A stretch of 64,000 nucleotides of DNA from UBA695 sp042691655 (GTDB lineage: Bacteria; Verrucomicrobiota; Verrucomicrobiia; Chthoniobacterales; Chthoniobacteraceae): the NCBI GenBank assembly GCA_042691655.1, contig CP170506.1:1488001-1552000 (forward strand). The letters are read 5' to 3'. The notes beneath the pieces are model-generated. The model did not search any database, was not told the origin of the DNA, and saw nothing but the letters and a program-made list of their open reading frames with translations. A program made the translations under genes and the position numbers. How positions within the stretch are numbered: the first letter of the stretch is position 1; each line of letters opens with the position of its first letter. Shown in pieces: positions 33,554 through 41,995 of this stretch.

Positions 33554-34552
33554 TTAGGCGGCGGGGTTGCCCTCGTCACCGAGGAGATCCTGGAAATAAG
33601 AAGCGTATTTGAAGCCGCTATCCGGCGAGATGCCGACGGCGAGGCCCTCGTGGTCTTTCGAAAACTCGTTGGCGGCATGGACAATCGCCCCCGTGGAAGG
33701 CCCGATGATGAGCCCTTCCTCGCGGAAGAGGCGCTTGGTCATGGCGTAAGCCGGTTCGTCGGGGACCTGGATGACGTGATCGATGAGGCAGGGGTCGAGG
33801 ATGGCCGGTTGCTTGGCTTCCTTGAAGTTTTTCAGCCCCGGGATGTGGTGGCCCTTCTGCGGCTCGACGGCGATGATCTGGATCGACGGGTCCTGCTCCT
33901 TTAGGTACTTGGCGACGCCGGTGATGGTGCCGCAGGTGCCGTATCCGGCGAAGAAGTAGCGGATTTTCCCCTCGGTCTGCTTCCAGATTTCCGGCCCCGT
34001 GGTTTCGTAGTGGGCGGCCACGTTGTCCGGGTTTTCGTACTGGTTGGGCATGACGTAATGGTCCTTGGTGGCGGGCCCGGTGACGAACGAGTAAGCCAGC
34101 GCGATGGCACCGTCCTTCGGGTGGTTGATGGGGCAGAGGTCGTCCGGCGTGGCCCAGACCTCGGCCCCGAGCATCCGGATGAGGAGCTTCTTTTCCTCCG
34201 GCACGCCGTCCGGGATGGTGACGGTCAGCTTCGTGCCGCGCAGCGTGGCCAGCGCAGCCAGGGCGATGCCGGTATTGCCGGAGGTCGGCTCGACGAGCTG
34301 CTTGCCTTCCGTGAGGAGGCCGCGTTTTTCCAGCCCGCGCAGGAGATAGGCGGCGGTGCGGTCTTTGATGGAGCCAAACGGGTTGAACCACTCCAACTTC
34401 AGGAAAAGGGGAAAGGAATCCTTCTGGATGACCCGGTTGAGCTTAACGAGCGGCGTCGGGTTGTCGGGGTTGCCGATTAGTTCGCGAATGTCGTCAAAGC
34501 GCTTCAGGTCGGGGCGGGATGGCAGGCTGGATGAAGAAGCTGGAAAAGTCAT
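33554..34552 (-). CDS. Cysteine synthase (PLP-dependent O-acetylserine sulfhydrylase family)
   Basis: 332 residues. The PLP lysine is Lys63 in WFNPFGSIKDRTA. Other conserved parts are LVEPTSGNTGIALAALA (substrate loop), TIPDGVPEEKK, FAGYGTCGTITGVAKYLKEQ (phosphate loop) and LIIGPSTGAIVHAA. It makes cysteine from an activated serine and sulfide. The 'FNPFGSIKDR' form and the PDGVPEEKK loop leave CysK, CysM or a cystathionine-synthase-like role open. It is first in a two-gene operon with the sulfite reductase, behind a recognisable promoter. Confidence 0.9.
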   Translation of the reverse strand: MTFPASSSSLPSRPDLKRFDDIRELIGNPDNPTPLVKLNRVIQKDSFPLFLKLEWFNPFGSIKDRTAAYLLRGLEKRGLLTEGKQLVEPTSGNTGIALAALATLRGTKLTVTIPDGVPEEKKLLIRMLGAEVWATPDDLCPINHPKDGAIALAYSFVTGPATKDHYVMPNQYENPDNVAAHYETTGPEIWKQTEGKIRYFFAGYGTCGTITGVAKYLKEQDPSIQIIAVEPQKGHHIPGLKNFKEAKQPAILDPCLIDHVIQVPDEPAYAMTKRLFREEGLIIGPSTGAIVHAANEFSKDHEGLAVGISPDSGFKYASYFQDLLGDEGNPAA

Positions 34553-34562
34553 GGTTGTTTAA

Positions 34563-34622
34563 AACTCTATATAACCCATAGAGTTTATGGGATTTTATTG
34601 CAAAGAATGGGGGATTCGTCAA
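34563..34622 (-). promoter_or_regulatory. Promoter of the cysteine operon with overlapping inverted repeats
   Basis: On the minus strand TTGACG (34622-34617) and AATAAA (34599-34594) are 17 bp apart, a good sigma-70 pattern. Just downstream lie two overlapping inverted repeats: AACTCTAT/ATAGAGTT (34563-34570 and 34578-34585) and AACCCATA/TATGGGAT (34573-34580 and 34586-34593). They cover the likely start site, where a repressor would act. Rrf2-type sulfur regulators use AT-rich sites of this kind, but none is encoded here. Confidence 0.5.
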
Positions 34623-34790
34623 AGGCATTTTGGAAACTTTCGGGCCTGACGGGAGAGCAATTTAGCCGCCTTGAGGAATCTACGGGTCGGCGCTGAAGCG
34701 CACCGATCGTTACGAATCTGGAGATTCGTAACGAGGGCACCCGGGGCATGTGGGTGCTTGGGGTGTTGGACGGAAGAAAGAATTTCCGTC

Positions 34791-34817
34791 TTTTTCCTGA
34801 GTTCCTGATAAAAATAC
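34791..34817. repeat. CAGGAACT-type repeat, single inverted copy
   Basis: TTTTTCCTGAGTTCCTGATA followed by AAAATAC is the reverse complement of the block upstream of exbD (TTTTATCAGGAACTCAGGAA, then AAA). It lies 20 bp after the TPR gene stop, in the 285-bp gap to the cysteine synthase gene. The rest of that gap holds the cysteine promoter and nothing else recognised. Confidence 0.6.
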
Positions 34818-34837
34818 CAAGTAGGAACCGGGGATGG

Positions 34838-37636
34838 CTAGTTCGCCTTCGGTACCGGGTATTCCGGGTAGCGGCTTTGCAGCTGATTGAGCGTTTTGGC
34901 GGATTGCGGGGTGTCCCCGGCTTTTTTGTAGGCCACGTAGGCTTGCGCCAGCGCCTTGGGCGTGATCTCCCGGTCGTCGCCAAAAACCACGGAGATGCTC
35001 AGGTAAAGCTTGGCCGCCGCGGGGAAATCCCCCCGGGCCATGGCGATGTCGCCGGAGAGCATCCGGCCCTGGGCGTTGAGGCGGCCCTCGGGCTGGAGCG
35101 AGAGAGCGGAATCGGCCGATTTCGAGGCGGCTTCGAAGTCCCGGGCTCCGAGCTGCGTCTCGCCGAGCGCCAGGTAGCCCGTGGCCTGCTGGGCTGGTTC
35201 GGTGACTTTGCCCAGGTAGGTCTTGAGCGATTTTTCGGAATCCGCCCACTTCGACTGCTTGGCCCGCGCACTACCCAACATGAGCCAATCCTCCGGCTGC
35301 AATTCCGCCGGGGTGGCCTGCGCGGTCAGGCGGGCCAGGTATTTTTCCGAATCGGCCACGTTGCCTGAGTTGTAGAATTCCGTTCCGAGCCAGCGGAGGT
35401 ATTCGGCGGGGATTTTGACTTTGTTGGCCTCGGACTGGGTGACCTCCTCGGCCATGCCCTGGCGGTCTTCCTCGGCCCGGAGCGCCTGGAGCAGAAGGCG
35501 GCTTGCTTTTTCGCCGAAGTGCTCTTTGTCGAGCTGGCGGGCGGTTTGCAGCGGTTTGATGGCTTCCTTGTAGTTCTTGGCGGTGCAGGCGGCCCAGCCG
35601 ATCCAGTAGTTTGCCTTGCCCGCGGCGGGGCTTTTCGGGTACTTGCGCACCAGGGCGGCGAAGGTATCGGACATCCCCTGGTTGTCGTTCTGCTGACCGA
35701 GGATGAGCGCCTTCTGTTCGTAGGCCAGCTCTTGTTCCTTGGTCGCCTGCGGGTAGCGCGAGATGATCTGGTCGAAATCGGCCTGTGCCGCCTTGAGATT
35801 ATTGGTTTGCTGGTAGCTTAGCGCGCGCTGGGCCAGGGCGGTGGGGGCGAGCTTGTGCGTGGGGTATTCCTTCAGGAACGCCGTGAAGGCCTTGATGGTC
35901 CCGGCGTTGTCGCGCGGCTGGGCCTGGGTGGAGCACCAGCCTTGCTTGAAGCGCGCCTCGGCCTTGAGCGTCGGCTTGAGGAGGGAATCCTCCAGGGAGG
36001 CGTAGAGCGGCGCGGCGGCGGCGTAGTTCTTGGTTTTGTAGAGGGCCTCGGCCTTGAGGAGCGTGAGCTGGTCGCGCTTGTCGGTGGCGTCGGGGGTTTG
36101 CGCGAGGTAGTTGTCCACCTCCTGCACGAGTTCGGGCGCGTTGGTGTTGTAGAGCGAGATCAGCCGTCCGTACTGGGCCTCTTTGGCGTAGGAGGAGTTG
36201 GGAAAATCGCGAACGAGTGATTCGTAAAGGTCGCGCGCTTCCTTGTCCTTGCCGAGCTGGCGGTTGGAGTTGGCCACGATGAGGAGCACCTCGGGCTTGG
36301 CGTCGTCGGAGAAGGTGCCGTCTTTGTAGCCGGTGAGCACATCGGCGTATTTTTGCGCGTTGTAGGCGGCGCGGAGCAGGCCGACGGCGGCGGTTTCCCT
36401 CCACGGGCCGACCTCGGGCATCTGGATCGCTTTTTTCAGGACGGTGATGGCTTTGTCGGCCTCGCCCATGTCGGGCAGGAGCAGACCTTCCCGCACGGTT
36501 GCCTCGGCCTTGACCGCGGGGCGGGTCGTCTCGGCGATGAGCGTTTCGTACTGCGCCACGGCCTCCTTGCGGCGGCCCATGTCGGCCAGCAAGCGGGCCG
36601 TGGAGAGGCGGCTCGCGTCGCGGTAGGGGTTCTCGCCGGGTGTTTTGATGACCTCGGCGTAATCCTCGATGGCTTCCGAGGAGGCCCTGAGCGCCTCCTG
36701 GCAGCGGGCGGCGTTGTATTTGGCCGAAAGGATGAGGGACGGGTCGGTCAGCTCCACCGAGGCCTTGCGGTAGTAGGCCAGTGCGTCGGGGTAGCTTTTA
36801 TCCTGGAAGCAGAGCTCCGCCAGCCGGAACGACGCGGGCCCGACGAAATCGCCTTGGCGGTAGTCGAGGACGAGCTGCTCGTACGTCCGGCGCGCGGCGT
36901 TGAAGTTCTGTAGTTGCCGGTGGGACTCGGCCATGCGAAAGAGGGCGGCCTGGCGGTCGGCTCCCGTGGGGTAGCTCGTCAGGTAGCGGTCGTACTCGGC
37001 GGCGGCGCGGGAAAAATCCTTCTTTACGTAGAACCCGTTGGCGTAGTTGAACTGGGCCAAGTCCGGGGCCTGCTGCTGGTTGGAGGGGGCGATGCGGATG
37101 ACCTCGGTTTTCGGGTCCATCTCATCGCGCGGCGTTTCAGCGGGTTGCGGGGTCGCGGCAGCAGCAGCGGGCGTTGGCGAGGCGGCGGTGGGGTTGACGA
37201 CCACGGTGGCCGTGGCGGGCGGGGTTGATCTCGGGCGAACGCTCGGGGCCGGGGTGGGGGCCTGGCGGGTAATGACGGCGGGCGTTCCGATCTCCTGCGG
37301 GGTCGCCACGGGCTGAGCCCGCCGGACCGGTTCGGGCGTGGCCACGGGGACGGGGTTGACCGGCGTGGGCACCAGGACCCGTTCCTCGCTGGGGATGGAT
37401 GCCGGGGCCGGGGTGGCGGTGGTGTCGGCGGCGGTCGGATCGACGACGTCCTGCGGGTTGACCGGCTCCGGACGGCGAACTTCCTCGCCCGGGTTGGTGT
37501 CGTCATCGACGACGGCCTTCTTGGCGTCGTCTTTCGCGCGGCGTTCGCGCAGGTAGCGCTGAAGCCACGTATCGGCCTGGGCGGGCTGGACCGCGATCCA
37601 GAGGCCAAGGGTCAGGATGAAGAGACGCCGGAGCAT
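34838..37636 (-). CDS. Large periplasmic TPR protein of the ExbB/ExbD cluster
   Basis: 932 residues: a signal peptide (MLRRLFILTLGLWIAVQPAQA), a Pro/Thr/Ala/Val-rich disordered stretch (about 35-165), then repeated TPR units for the rest of the protein. One is FNYANGFYVKKDFSRAAAEY with YDRYLTSYPTGADRQAALFR, recalling YbgF/CpoB, which links Tol-Pal to the cell wall enzymes. It is the third gene after exbB and exbD and probably a periplasmic scaffold of that energised complex. The start at 37636 begins the signal peptide. The function is inferred from architecture and context. Confidence 0.75.
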   Translation of the reverse strand: MLRRLFILTLGLWIAVQPAQADTWLQRYLRERRAKDDAKKAVVDDDTNPGEEVRRPEPVNPQDVVDPTAADTTATPAPASIPSEERVLVPTPVNPVPVATPEPVRRAQPVATPQEIGTPAVITRQAPTPAPSVRPRSTPPATATVVVNPTAASPTPAAAAATPQPAETPRDEMDPKTEVIRIAPSNQQQAPDLAQFNYANGFYVKKDFSRAAAEYDRYLTSYPTGADRQAALFRMAESHRQLQNFNAARRTYEQLVLDYRQGDFVGPASFRLAELCFQDKSYPDALAYYRKASVELTDPSLILSAKYNAARCQEALRASSEAIEDYAEVIKTPGENPYRDASRLSTARLLADMGRRKEAVAQYETLIAETTRPAVKAEATVREGLLLPDMGEADKAITVLKKAIQMPEVGPWRETAAVGLLRAAYNAQKYADVLTGYKDGTFSDDAKPEVLLIVANSNRQLGKDKEARDLYESLVRDFPNSSYAKEAQYGRLISLYNTNAPELVQEVDNYLAQTPDATDKRDQLTLLKAEALYKTKNYAAAAPLYASLEDSLLKPTLKAEARFKQGWCSTQAQPRDNAGTIKAFTAFLKEYPTHKLAPTALAQRALSYQQTNNLKAAQADFDQIISRYPQATKEQELAYEQKALILGQQNDNQGMSDTFAALVRKYPKSPAAGKANYWIGWAACTAKNYKEAIKPLQTARQLDKEHFGEKASRLLLQALRAEEDRQGMAEEVTQSEANKVKIPAEYLRWLGTEFYNSGNVADSEKYLARLTAQATPAELQPEDWLMLGSARAKQSKWADSEKSLKTYLGKVTEPAQQATGYLALGETQLGARDFEAASKSADSALSLQPEGRLNAQGRMLSGDIAMARGDFPAAAKLYLSISVVFGDDREITPKALAQAYVAYKKAGDTPQSAKTLNQLQSRYPEYPVPKAN

Positions 37637-37694
37637 AAGGTTCAATCGTAACGAAAAGAGCGCGGGGCCGCCAAGTTTTTAAGGCGGTTGGGGT

Positions 37695-38111
37695 TTACTG
37701 GGTTACGACCGCCGTGGCAAAGGCGACGTTCCAGATGTTGGCCTGCCGACAGATGTCCATGACGGCCATGAGATTGTTGAACGAAAGCTCCTGGTCGCCC
37801 CGGACGATGATGGCGTAGTCGGGGTAAAGCTCGGAGAGTTGCTGGAGCCGGGTGCGGAGTTCGTCGAGGCTGATCTGTTTGCGGTTCATGACCACCGTGC
37901 CGTCGCGGCGCACGTTGAGCACCGTCTGGTTGGCCACGGGCTGCTGCTCCTTGGCGGCGGTGGCCGTGGGGACCTTCACATCGAGCTCGTTTTCCGTCAT
38001 CGCGTAGTTCCACGTGACGATGAAGAAAACCAGCAAAACCAGCAGAATGTCCACCATCGGGGCAATCTGAAAGCCGAGGGTTTGAGGCTGGGCGCGTTTT
38101 CGGAAATTCAT
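37695..38111 (-). CDS. exbD: ExbD/TolR-family proton channel subunit
   Basis: 138 residues: a short basic N-terminus, one membrane helix containing the essential Asp21 (APMVDILLVLLVFFIV), and a periplasmic domain (LDVKVPTATAAKEQQ; LRTRLQQLSELYPDYAIIVR). With ExbB it converts proton motive force into work for TonB- or TolA-like partners. No TonB gene is in the window. It follows exbB by 64 bp, a gap filled by a tandem 8-bp repeat. Confidence 0.92.
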   Translation of the reverse strand: MNFRKRAQPQTLGFQIAPMVDILLVLLVFFIVTWNYAMTENELDVKVPTATAAKEQQPVANQTVLNVRRDGTVVMNRKQISLDELRTRLQQLSELYPDYAIIVRGDQELSFNNLMAVMDICRQANIWNVAFATAVVTQ

Positions 38112-38127
38112 TTTGGAGATATTTTAT

Positions 38128-38157
38128 CAGGAACTCAGGAACTCAGGAACTCAGGAA
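38128..38157. repeat. Tandem CAGGAACT repeat between exbB and exbD
   Basis: Three exact units of CAGGAACT (38128-38135, 38136-38143, 38144-38151) and a partial fourth (CAGGAA) fill the gap between exbB and exbD. The same block with fewer units occurs inverted at 34791-34817. The unit number could change by slippage and alter spacing in the exbD leader. Confidence 0.8.
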
Positions 38158-38175
38158 AAAGATCCAGACCGTTTC

Positions 38176-39051
38176 CTAGAATTCATCCTCAACCGTCACG
38201 GACGGGCGGCGACCAGGTTCGGTTGCGCGGCGCGGTTTCGGGTCGGCCGGGGGCTCCTCGGTGCGGCGCGGGGCCGGTTCGGGCGCGGCGGCGGCAGGGG
38301 CGGGGACGAAGAGCACTGACATGAGCCCGAGCAGGTGGGCCGTGGCCCGTTCCAGTTCCGAAAGGAGATTCTGCACTTTATTGCGGAAGAGCGCGTAGAA
38401 GGCCATGGAGAGGATGCCGATGACGAGGCCCGTTCCCGTGGCCACGAGGGCTTCGGAAACGCCGCGGGCGAGCAGCACCGGGCGGCTGGCTTCGGAGGCC
38501 GAGGCGCTGGCCATGACGCCGAAGGAGCGGATGATCCCGAACACCGTTCCGAGCAGCCCGACCATCGGCGAAAGGACGGCGATGTCGGCGAGGTAGGTGA
38601 TCCGGTTTTGCAGCGAGGCTGCGTGGGCCGCCCCTTCCGTCTGGGCGATGTCCCGGACGACCTCGAAGGGGGCCTGGGGGTTCTTGGAGGCGAAATCGAG
38701 CGTGCGGCGAACGATCCGCGCGACGGCCTCGCCGTGGCGGTTGGCAATGGCGAGCAGCCCGGCGTAGTCCCCCTTCTTGATGAGCACCTCGGCGGTGTTC
38801 ATGAACTGGTTGGAGACGACGGAGCCCCGGCGCAGCGTGATCCAGAAGGCAAAAACGAGCATCACGGCCAGGATGGACATGAAAGCCAGGGGCAGCATGG
38901 TGAAGCCGCCGGATTGAAAGAGGTTCCAGACGGTGACGTCGGACCCCTTGGTGGAGACGGCGGAGGCCACCTTGGCGGCGCTGTCCCCCTGGGCCATCAG
39001 GGCGGCTGGCGTGAGGAGGAGGCTAAAAGCGAACGAAAGAGAGCGTTTCAT
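38176..39051 (-). CDS. exbB: ExbB/TolQ/MotA-family proton channel protein
   Basis: 291 residues. A cleavable signal peptide (about 1-20, ending LMAQG) is followed by three membrane helices (about 48-72, 152-175, 198-222). The MotA/TolQ/ExbB domain shows LADIAVLSPMVGLLGTVFGI and ALVATGTGLVIGILSMAFYALF. The last 45 residues are Pro/Arg/Glu-rich and cytoplasmic. It forms the pentameric channel around ExbD. It heads the exbB-exbD-TPR operon, divergent from uvrC. Confidence 0.92.
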   Translation of the reverse strand: MKRSLSFAFSLLLTPAALMAQGDSAAKVASAVSTKGSDVTVWNLFQSGGFTMLPLAFMSILAVMLVFAFWITLRRGSVVSNQFMNTAEVLIKKGDYAGLLAIANRHGEAVARIVRRTLDFASKNPQAPFEVVRDIAQTEGAAHAASLQNRITYLADIAVLSPMVGLLGTVFGIIRSFGVMASASASEASRPVLLARGVSEALVATGTGLVIGILSMAFYALFRNKVQNLLSELERATAHLLGLMSVLFVPAPAAAAPEPAPRRTEEPPADPKPRRATEPGRRPSVTVEDEF

Positions 39052-39074
39052 TAGGAATTGGTTGTATATATTAG

Positions 39075-39102
39075 CAGATTACCGCGTTTTTCCAGTAATC
39101 TG
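39075..39102. promoter_or_regulatory. Inverted repeat in the exbB-uvrC divergent spacer
   Basis: CAGATTAC (39075-39082) and GTAATCTG (39095-39102) are perfect inverted copies 12 bp apart, ending 19 bp before the uvrC start. This could be an operator or a hairpin in the uvrC leader. No LexA-type motif is visible. Confidence 0.4.
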
Positions 39103-39121
39103 AGGACCCTGACAAAGATTT

Positions 39122-40699
39122 ATGACCCTGCCTCACCCCAAAGACAAGCCCGACCTGCGACCCAAGGTGCACGATTTACCGCACCAGCCCGGCGTCTACA
39201 TCATGCGAGACCGCCTCGGCCGGGTCATCTACGTGGGCAAGGCGCGCGATCTGCGCAAACGGGTGGGGCAGTACTTCATGGAGTCGAAAAAACGGACCGC
39301 CGACCCGAAGACGCGGGCGCTTCTGGATAGCGTCTGGGACCTGGAGTGGCACACGGTTCGCAGCGAGCCCGAGGCGCTGCTCCTGGAGGGGCGGCTCATC
39401 AAAGAGTTCCGCCCGAAGTACAACATCGCCTTCCGCGACGACAAGCGCTTCCTGATGGTGAAGGTGGACGTGGCCGAGGACTGGCCGCGCTTCCGGCTGG
39501 CCCGCTTCCGGCGCGAGGATAACGCCCGCTATTTCGGCCCCTACCCGGACGCCGGGGCGCTCCGGCAGACGCTCCATTTCATGCGCAAGCGCTTCGGTAT
39601 CCTGACCTTTGGCCGGGGCGAGCCAACGGAGCGGGAGCTGAAAACCTCGACCTTCCAGGTGCTCCTGAAAATGAGCGGCCTGGACCCGTCGAAATACCGC
39701 GAGCGGGTGGAGGAGGCGTGCGAATTCATCTCGGGGCAATCGAAGGAGATGCTCAAGGAGCTGGAGAACGAGATGCAGAAGGCCGCCGCCAAGCTCGACT
39801 TTGAACGCGCGGCGACGCTGCGCAACATGCTCTCGGATCTGCGCGCCACCATGGCGCCCACCCGCCGATTCACGCGCTACACGGCCCAAACCCTCCCGAG
39901 CACCGTGGTCCCCGAGGCCGACATGAAGGCCCTCCAGGAGGCCCTGCAACTGGCGGGCCCGCCGCGCGTCATGGAATGCTTTGACATCGCGAACATCTCC
40001 AACACCCACATCGTCGCCTCGATGGTCTGCTTCCGCGACGGCGCGGCCGACACGTCGAGCTACCGGCGTTACCGGATCAAGACCGTGGAGGGGCAGAACG
40101 ACTTCGCCAGCATGGCCGAGGTGATCCGGAGGCGGTACTCCCGAGTGCTACTCGAAGCGCGCGACGAGGCGGCGGCGTCCCCCGGCGACGAGGCCGAGTT
40201 TTCCCAGGAACCGCCCGCCGAGGCGCTGGAGCGGCTCAACCGCCAAGGGGCGGTGAAAGTCCGGCTGCCGGACTTGGTGATCGTCGACGGCGGCAAGGGG
40301 CAGCTCTCTTCGGCGTGCAAGGAATTGCAGCGCCTGGGGCTCCACGAACAGCCGATCGTCGGCCTAGCCAAGGAGTTTGAGGAAATTTACCGCCCAGGGC
40401 GGCCTGATCCGCTGAGGCTTCCGGAGGATTCCGGCGCGCTGCGGCTCCTGCAACGCATCCGCGACGAGGCCCACCGCTTCGCCAACGGCTACCACCAGCT
40501 GCTCATGAAGCGGCGCATCGCCGAAAGCATCCTGGATGACTGCCCCGGCGTAAGCCGCACCCGCAAGGAAGCGCTGCTGAAGGCCTTCGGCTCCGTGGCG
40601 CGGCTCAAACGGACCCCGGTGGAGGCGATTGCCGCAATCCCCGGCATCGGGCCGAAACTGGCCGAGCAGATTGCGGAGTTTTTGCGGGAACGGAGTTAG
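39122..40699 (+). CDS. uvrC: Excinuclease subunit UvrC
   Basis: 525 residues in the UvrC order: GIY-YIG nuclease (LPHQPGVYIMRD ... VIYVGKARDLRKRV, about 20-45), UVR motif (LENEMQKAAAKLDFERAATL, about 215-235), the RNase H-like 5' nuclease domain (MECFDIANISNTHIVASMVC; DLVIVDGGKGQLSSA; FANGYHQLLMKRR) and a C-terminal double helix-hairpin-helix (LLKAFGSVARLKRTPVEAIA, IPGIGPKLAEQIAEFL). It cuts DNA on both sides of bulky lesions with UvrA and UvrB. It is shorter than the ~600-residue enterobacterial protein and lacks the Cys-rich loop after the nuclease domain. The ATG at 39122 has no clear Shine-Dalgarno sequence. Confidence 0.95.
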   Translation: MTLPHPKDKPDLRPKVHDLPHQPGVYIMRDRLGRVIYVGKARDLRKRVGQYFMESKKRTADPKTRALLDSVWDLEWHTVRSEPEALLLEGRLIKEFRPKYNIAFRDDKRFLMVKVDVAEDWPRFRLARFRREDNARYFGPYPDAGALRQTLHFMRKRFGILTFGRGEPTERELKTSTFQVLLKMSGLDPSKYRERVEEACEFISGQSKEMLKELENEMQKAAAKLDFERAATLRNMLSDLRATMAPTRRFTRYTAQTLPSTVVPEADMKALQEALQLAGPPRVMECFDIANISNTHIVASMVCFRDGAADTSSYRRYRIKTVEGQNDFASMAEVIRRRYSRVLLEARDEAAASPGDEAEFSQEPPAEALERLNRQGAVKVRLPDLVIVDGGKGQLSSACKELQRLGLHEQPIVGLAKEFEEIYRPGRPDPLRLPEDSGALRLLQRIRDEAHRFANGYHQLLMKRRIAESILDDCPGVSRTRKEALLKAFGSVARLKRTPVEAIAAIPGIGPKLAEQIAEFLRERS

Positions 40700-40712
40700 G
40701 CGCGGGGAACGC

Positions 40713-41975
40713 CTAATCAATCTCCACCGCGACCGCAGCGTGCCGTTTCTCCAAAATCTCCACTGCTTCCTCGAACACCCGGTCCACGGTGATCCCCAGC
40801 ATGCACTGGTTGTTTTTGCAGGGGGACTGGCGGTTGTTGTAGGCGTTGACGCACGGGCTGCACGCCAAGCCGAGCCAGATGGAGGTGCTGCGCGGGGTGG
40901 GGGCGCGGAAGAGCGCGGGCGTCTCGGGCCCGAAGAGCACGAGCACGTTAATCGGCGTAAGCGCCGCGAAGTGCGCCGGGCCGCTGTCGTTGGTAATGAG
41001 CAGTTCGCTCGCCGTGTAGAGCACGAAGAGCTGGCGCAGCGTGGTCCGGCCCGCCATCGAGATGCACCGGGGCGAACCGATCTCCCGGGCGATTTCCCCG
41101 GCGGCCCCCGCTTCGTTCACCGCGCCGGTGAGCAGCACGTGGGAATCAGGGAAGCGCTCCAGCAGCCGCTTGGCCAGATCGATGTAGCGTTCGCGGCCCC
41201 ATTTCCGGATGGGGAGCAGGTCGCTGGCGTTCGGGTTGATCAGGATGATCGATTTGGGCACCTCGCCGCCGCACGTCTGCTTGAGGATCGCCTCCAGTTG
41301 CTCTGTCTCGCCGGGCTTGGGGGTGAAAATTGGCTCCGTTTCACAGAGCGCCGGAGCGGGAGCTGCCCAGGTGGGCAGATCGGCCGCCTTCTGGAGCGAA
41401 GCTACCACCATTTGCTCGAAAATCTGGCTCGTGTGCTGGTAGGGGTTGTAGAGGAGGCGGTGCGTGAAGAGGTCGCCCCGGTAGGGCCCCTCGCCAAAGA
41501 ACGTGTGGAAGCCGATGCGGCGCGGAGCCCGGGTCAGCCAGGTGAAGGCCGCCGAGGAGCGGGAGAAAAACTCCATGTCGATGGCCGTGTCGATCTCCAG
41601 TGCCCGGATTCTCGCCAGCGCGGCGAGCGCCCCGGAGATCAGCAGTTGCAGCGTGTCGCGCTTGAAGGTGATGACGTTCTCCTCGGGCACCAGCGCCAGC
41701 AGATCGAGGATGAAGCGGTTCTCCTGGAACACGAGAAAGTAGACATTCTCCGCACCCACCAGCGAGACCGCCCGCCGGATGGCGTGCTGAGCCAGGACGG
41801 TCGAGCCCTGCTCGGCGAATTTCACGAAAAGGATCTTTTTCGGCGCGTCCGGGGCCGGTTTCGGCGGAAAAAGGAGGTTGAGAAGGCGGTTGGCGGCGCT
41901 GAGGGTCGCGCAGACCGGTATGCCGACCCAGCGGTCAATGATTTGTAAAACGGAAGCTGCAACGGGATCGGCCAT
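40713..41975 (-). CDS. Glycosyltransferase family 9 (heptosyltransferase-like)
   Basis: 420 residues. GT9 hallmarks include KKILFVKFAEQGSTVLAQHA, then IDTAIDMEFFSRSSAAFTWL, IILINPNASDLLPIRKWG, and the donor-site region LFVLYTASELLITNDSGPAH with FAALTPINVLVLFGPETP. Such enzymes add heptoses or similar sugars to lipopolysaccharide cores. A Cys-rich loop (SPCVNAYNNRQSPCKNNQC) near the end is distinctive. The start at 41975 gives the normal length; the longer frame upstream lies inside mutY. It follows mutY by 20 bp. Confidence 0.88.
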   Translation of the reverse strand: MADPVAASVLQIIDRWVGIPVCATLSAANRLLNLLFPPKPAPDAPKKILFVKFAEQGSTVLAQHAIRRAVSLVGAENVYFLVFQENRFILDLLALVPEENVITFKRDTLQLLISGALAALARIRALEIDTAIDMEFFSRSSAAFTWLTRAPRRIGFHTFFGEGPYRGDLFTHRLLYNPYQHTSQIFEQMVVASLQKAADLPTWAAPAPALCETEPIFTPKPGETEQLEAILKQTCGGEVPKSIILINPNASDLLPIRKWGRERYIDLAKRLLERFPDSHVLLTGAVNEAGAAGEIAREIGSPRCISMAGRTTLRQLFVLYTASELLITNDSGPAHFAALTPINVLVLFGPETPALFRAPTPRSTSIWLGLACSPCVNAYNNRQSPCKNNQCMLGITVDRVFEEAVEILEKRHAAVAVEID

Positions 41976-41995
41976 AAATGAGTTACTTCGTGTAC

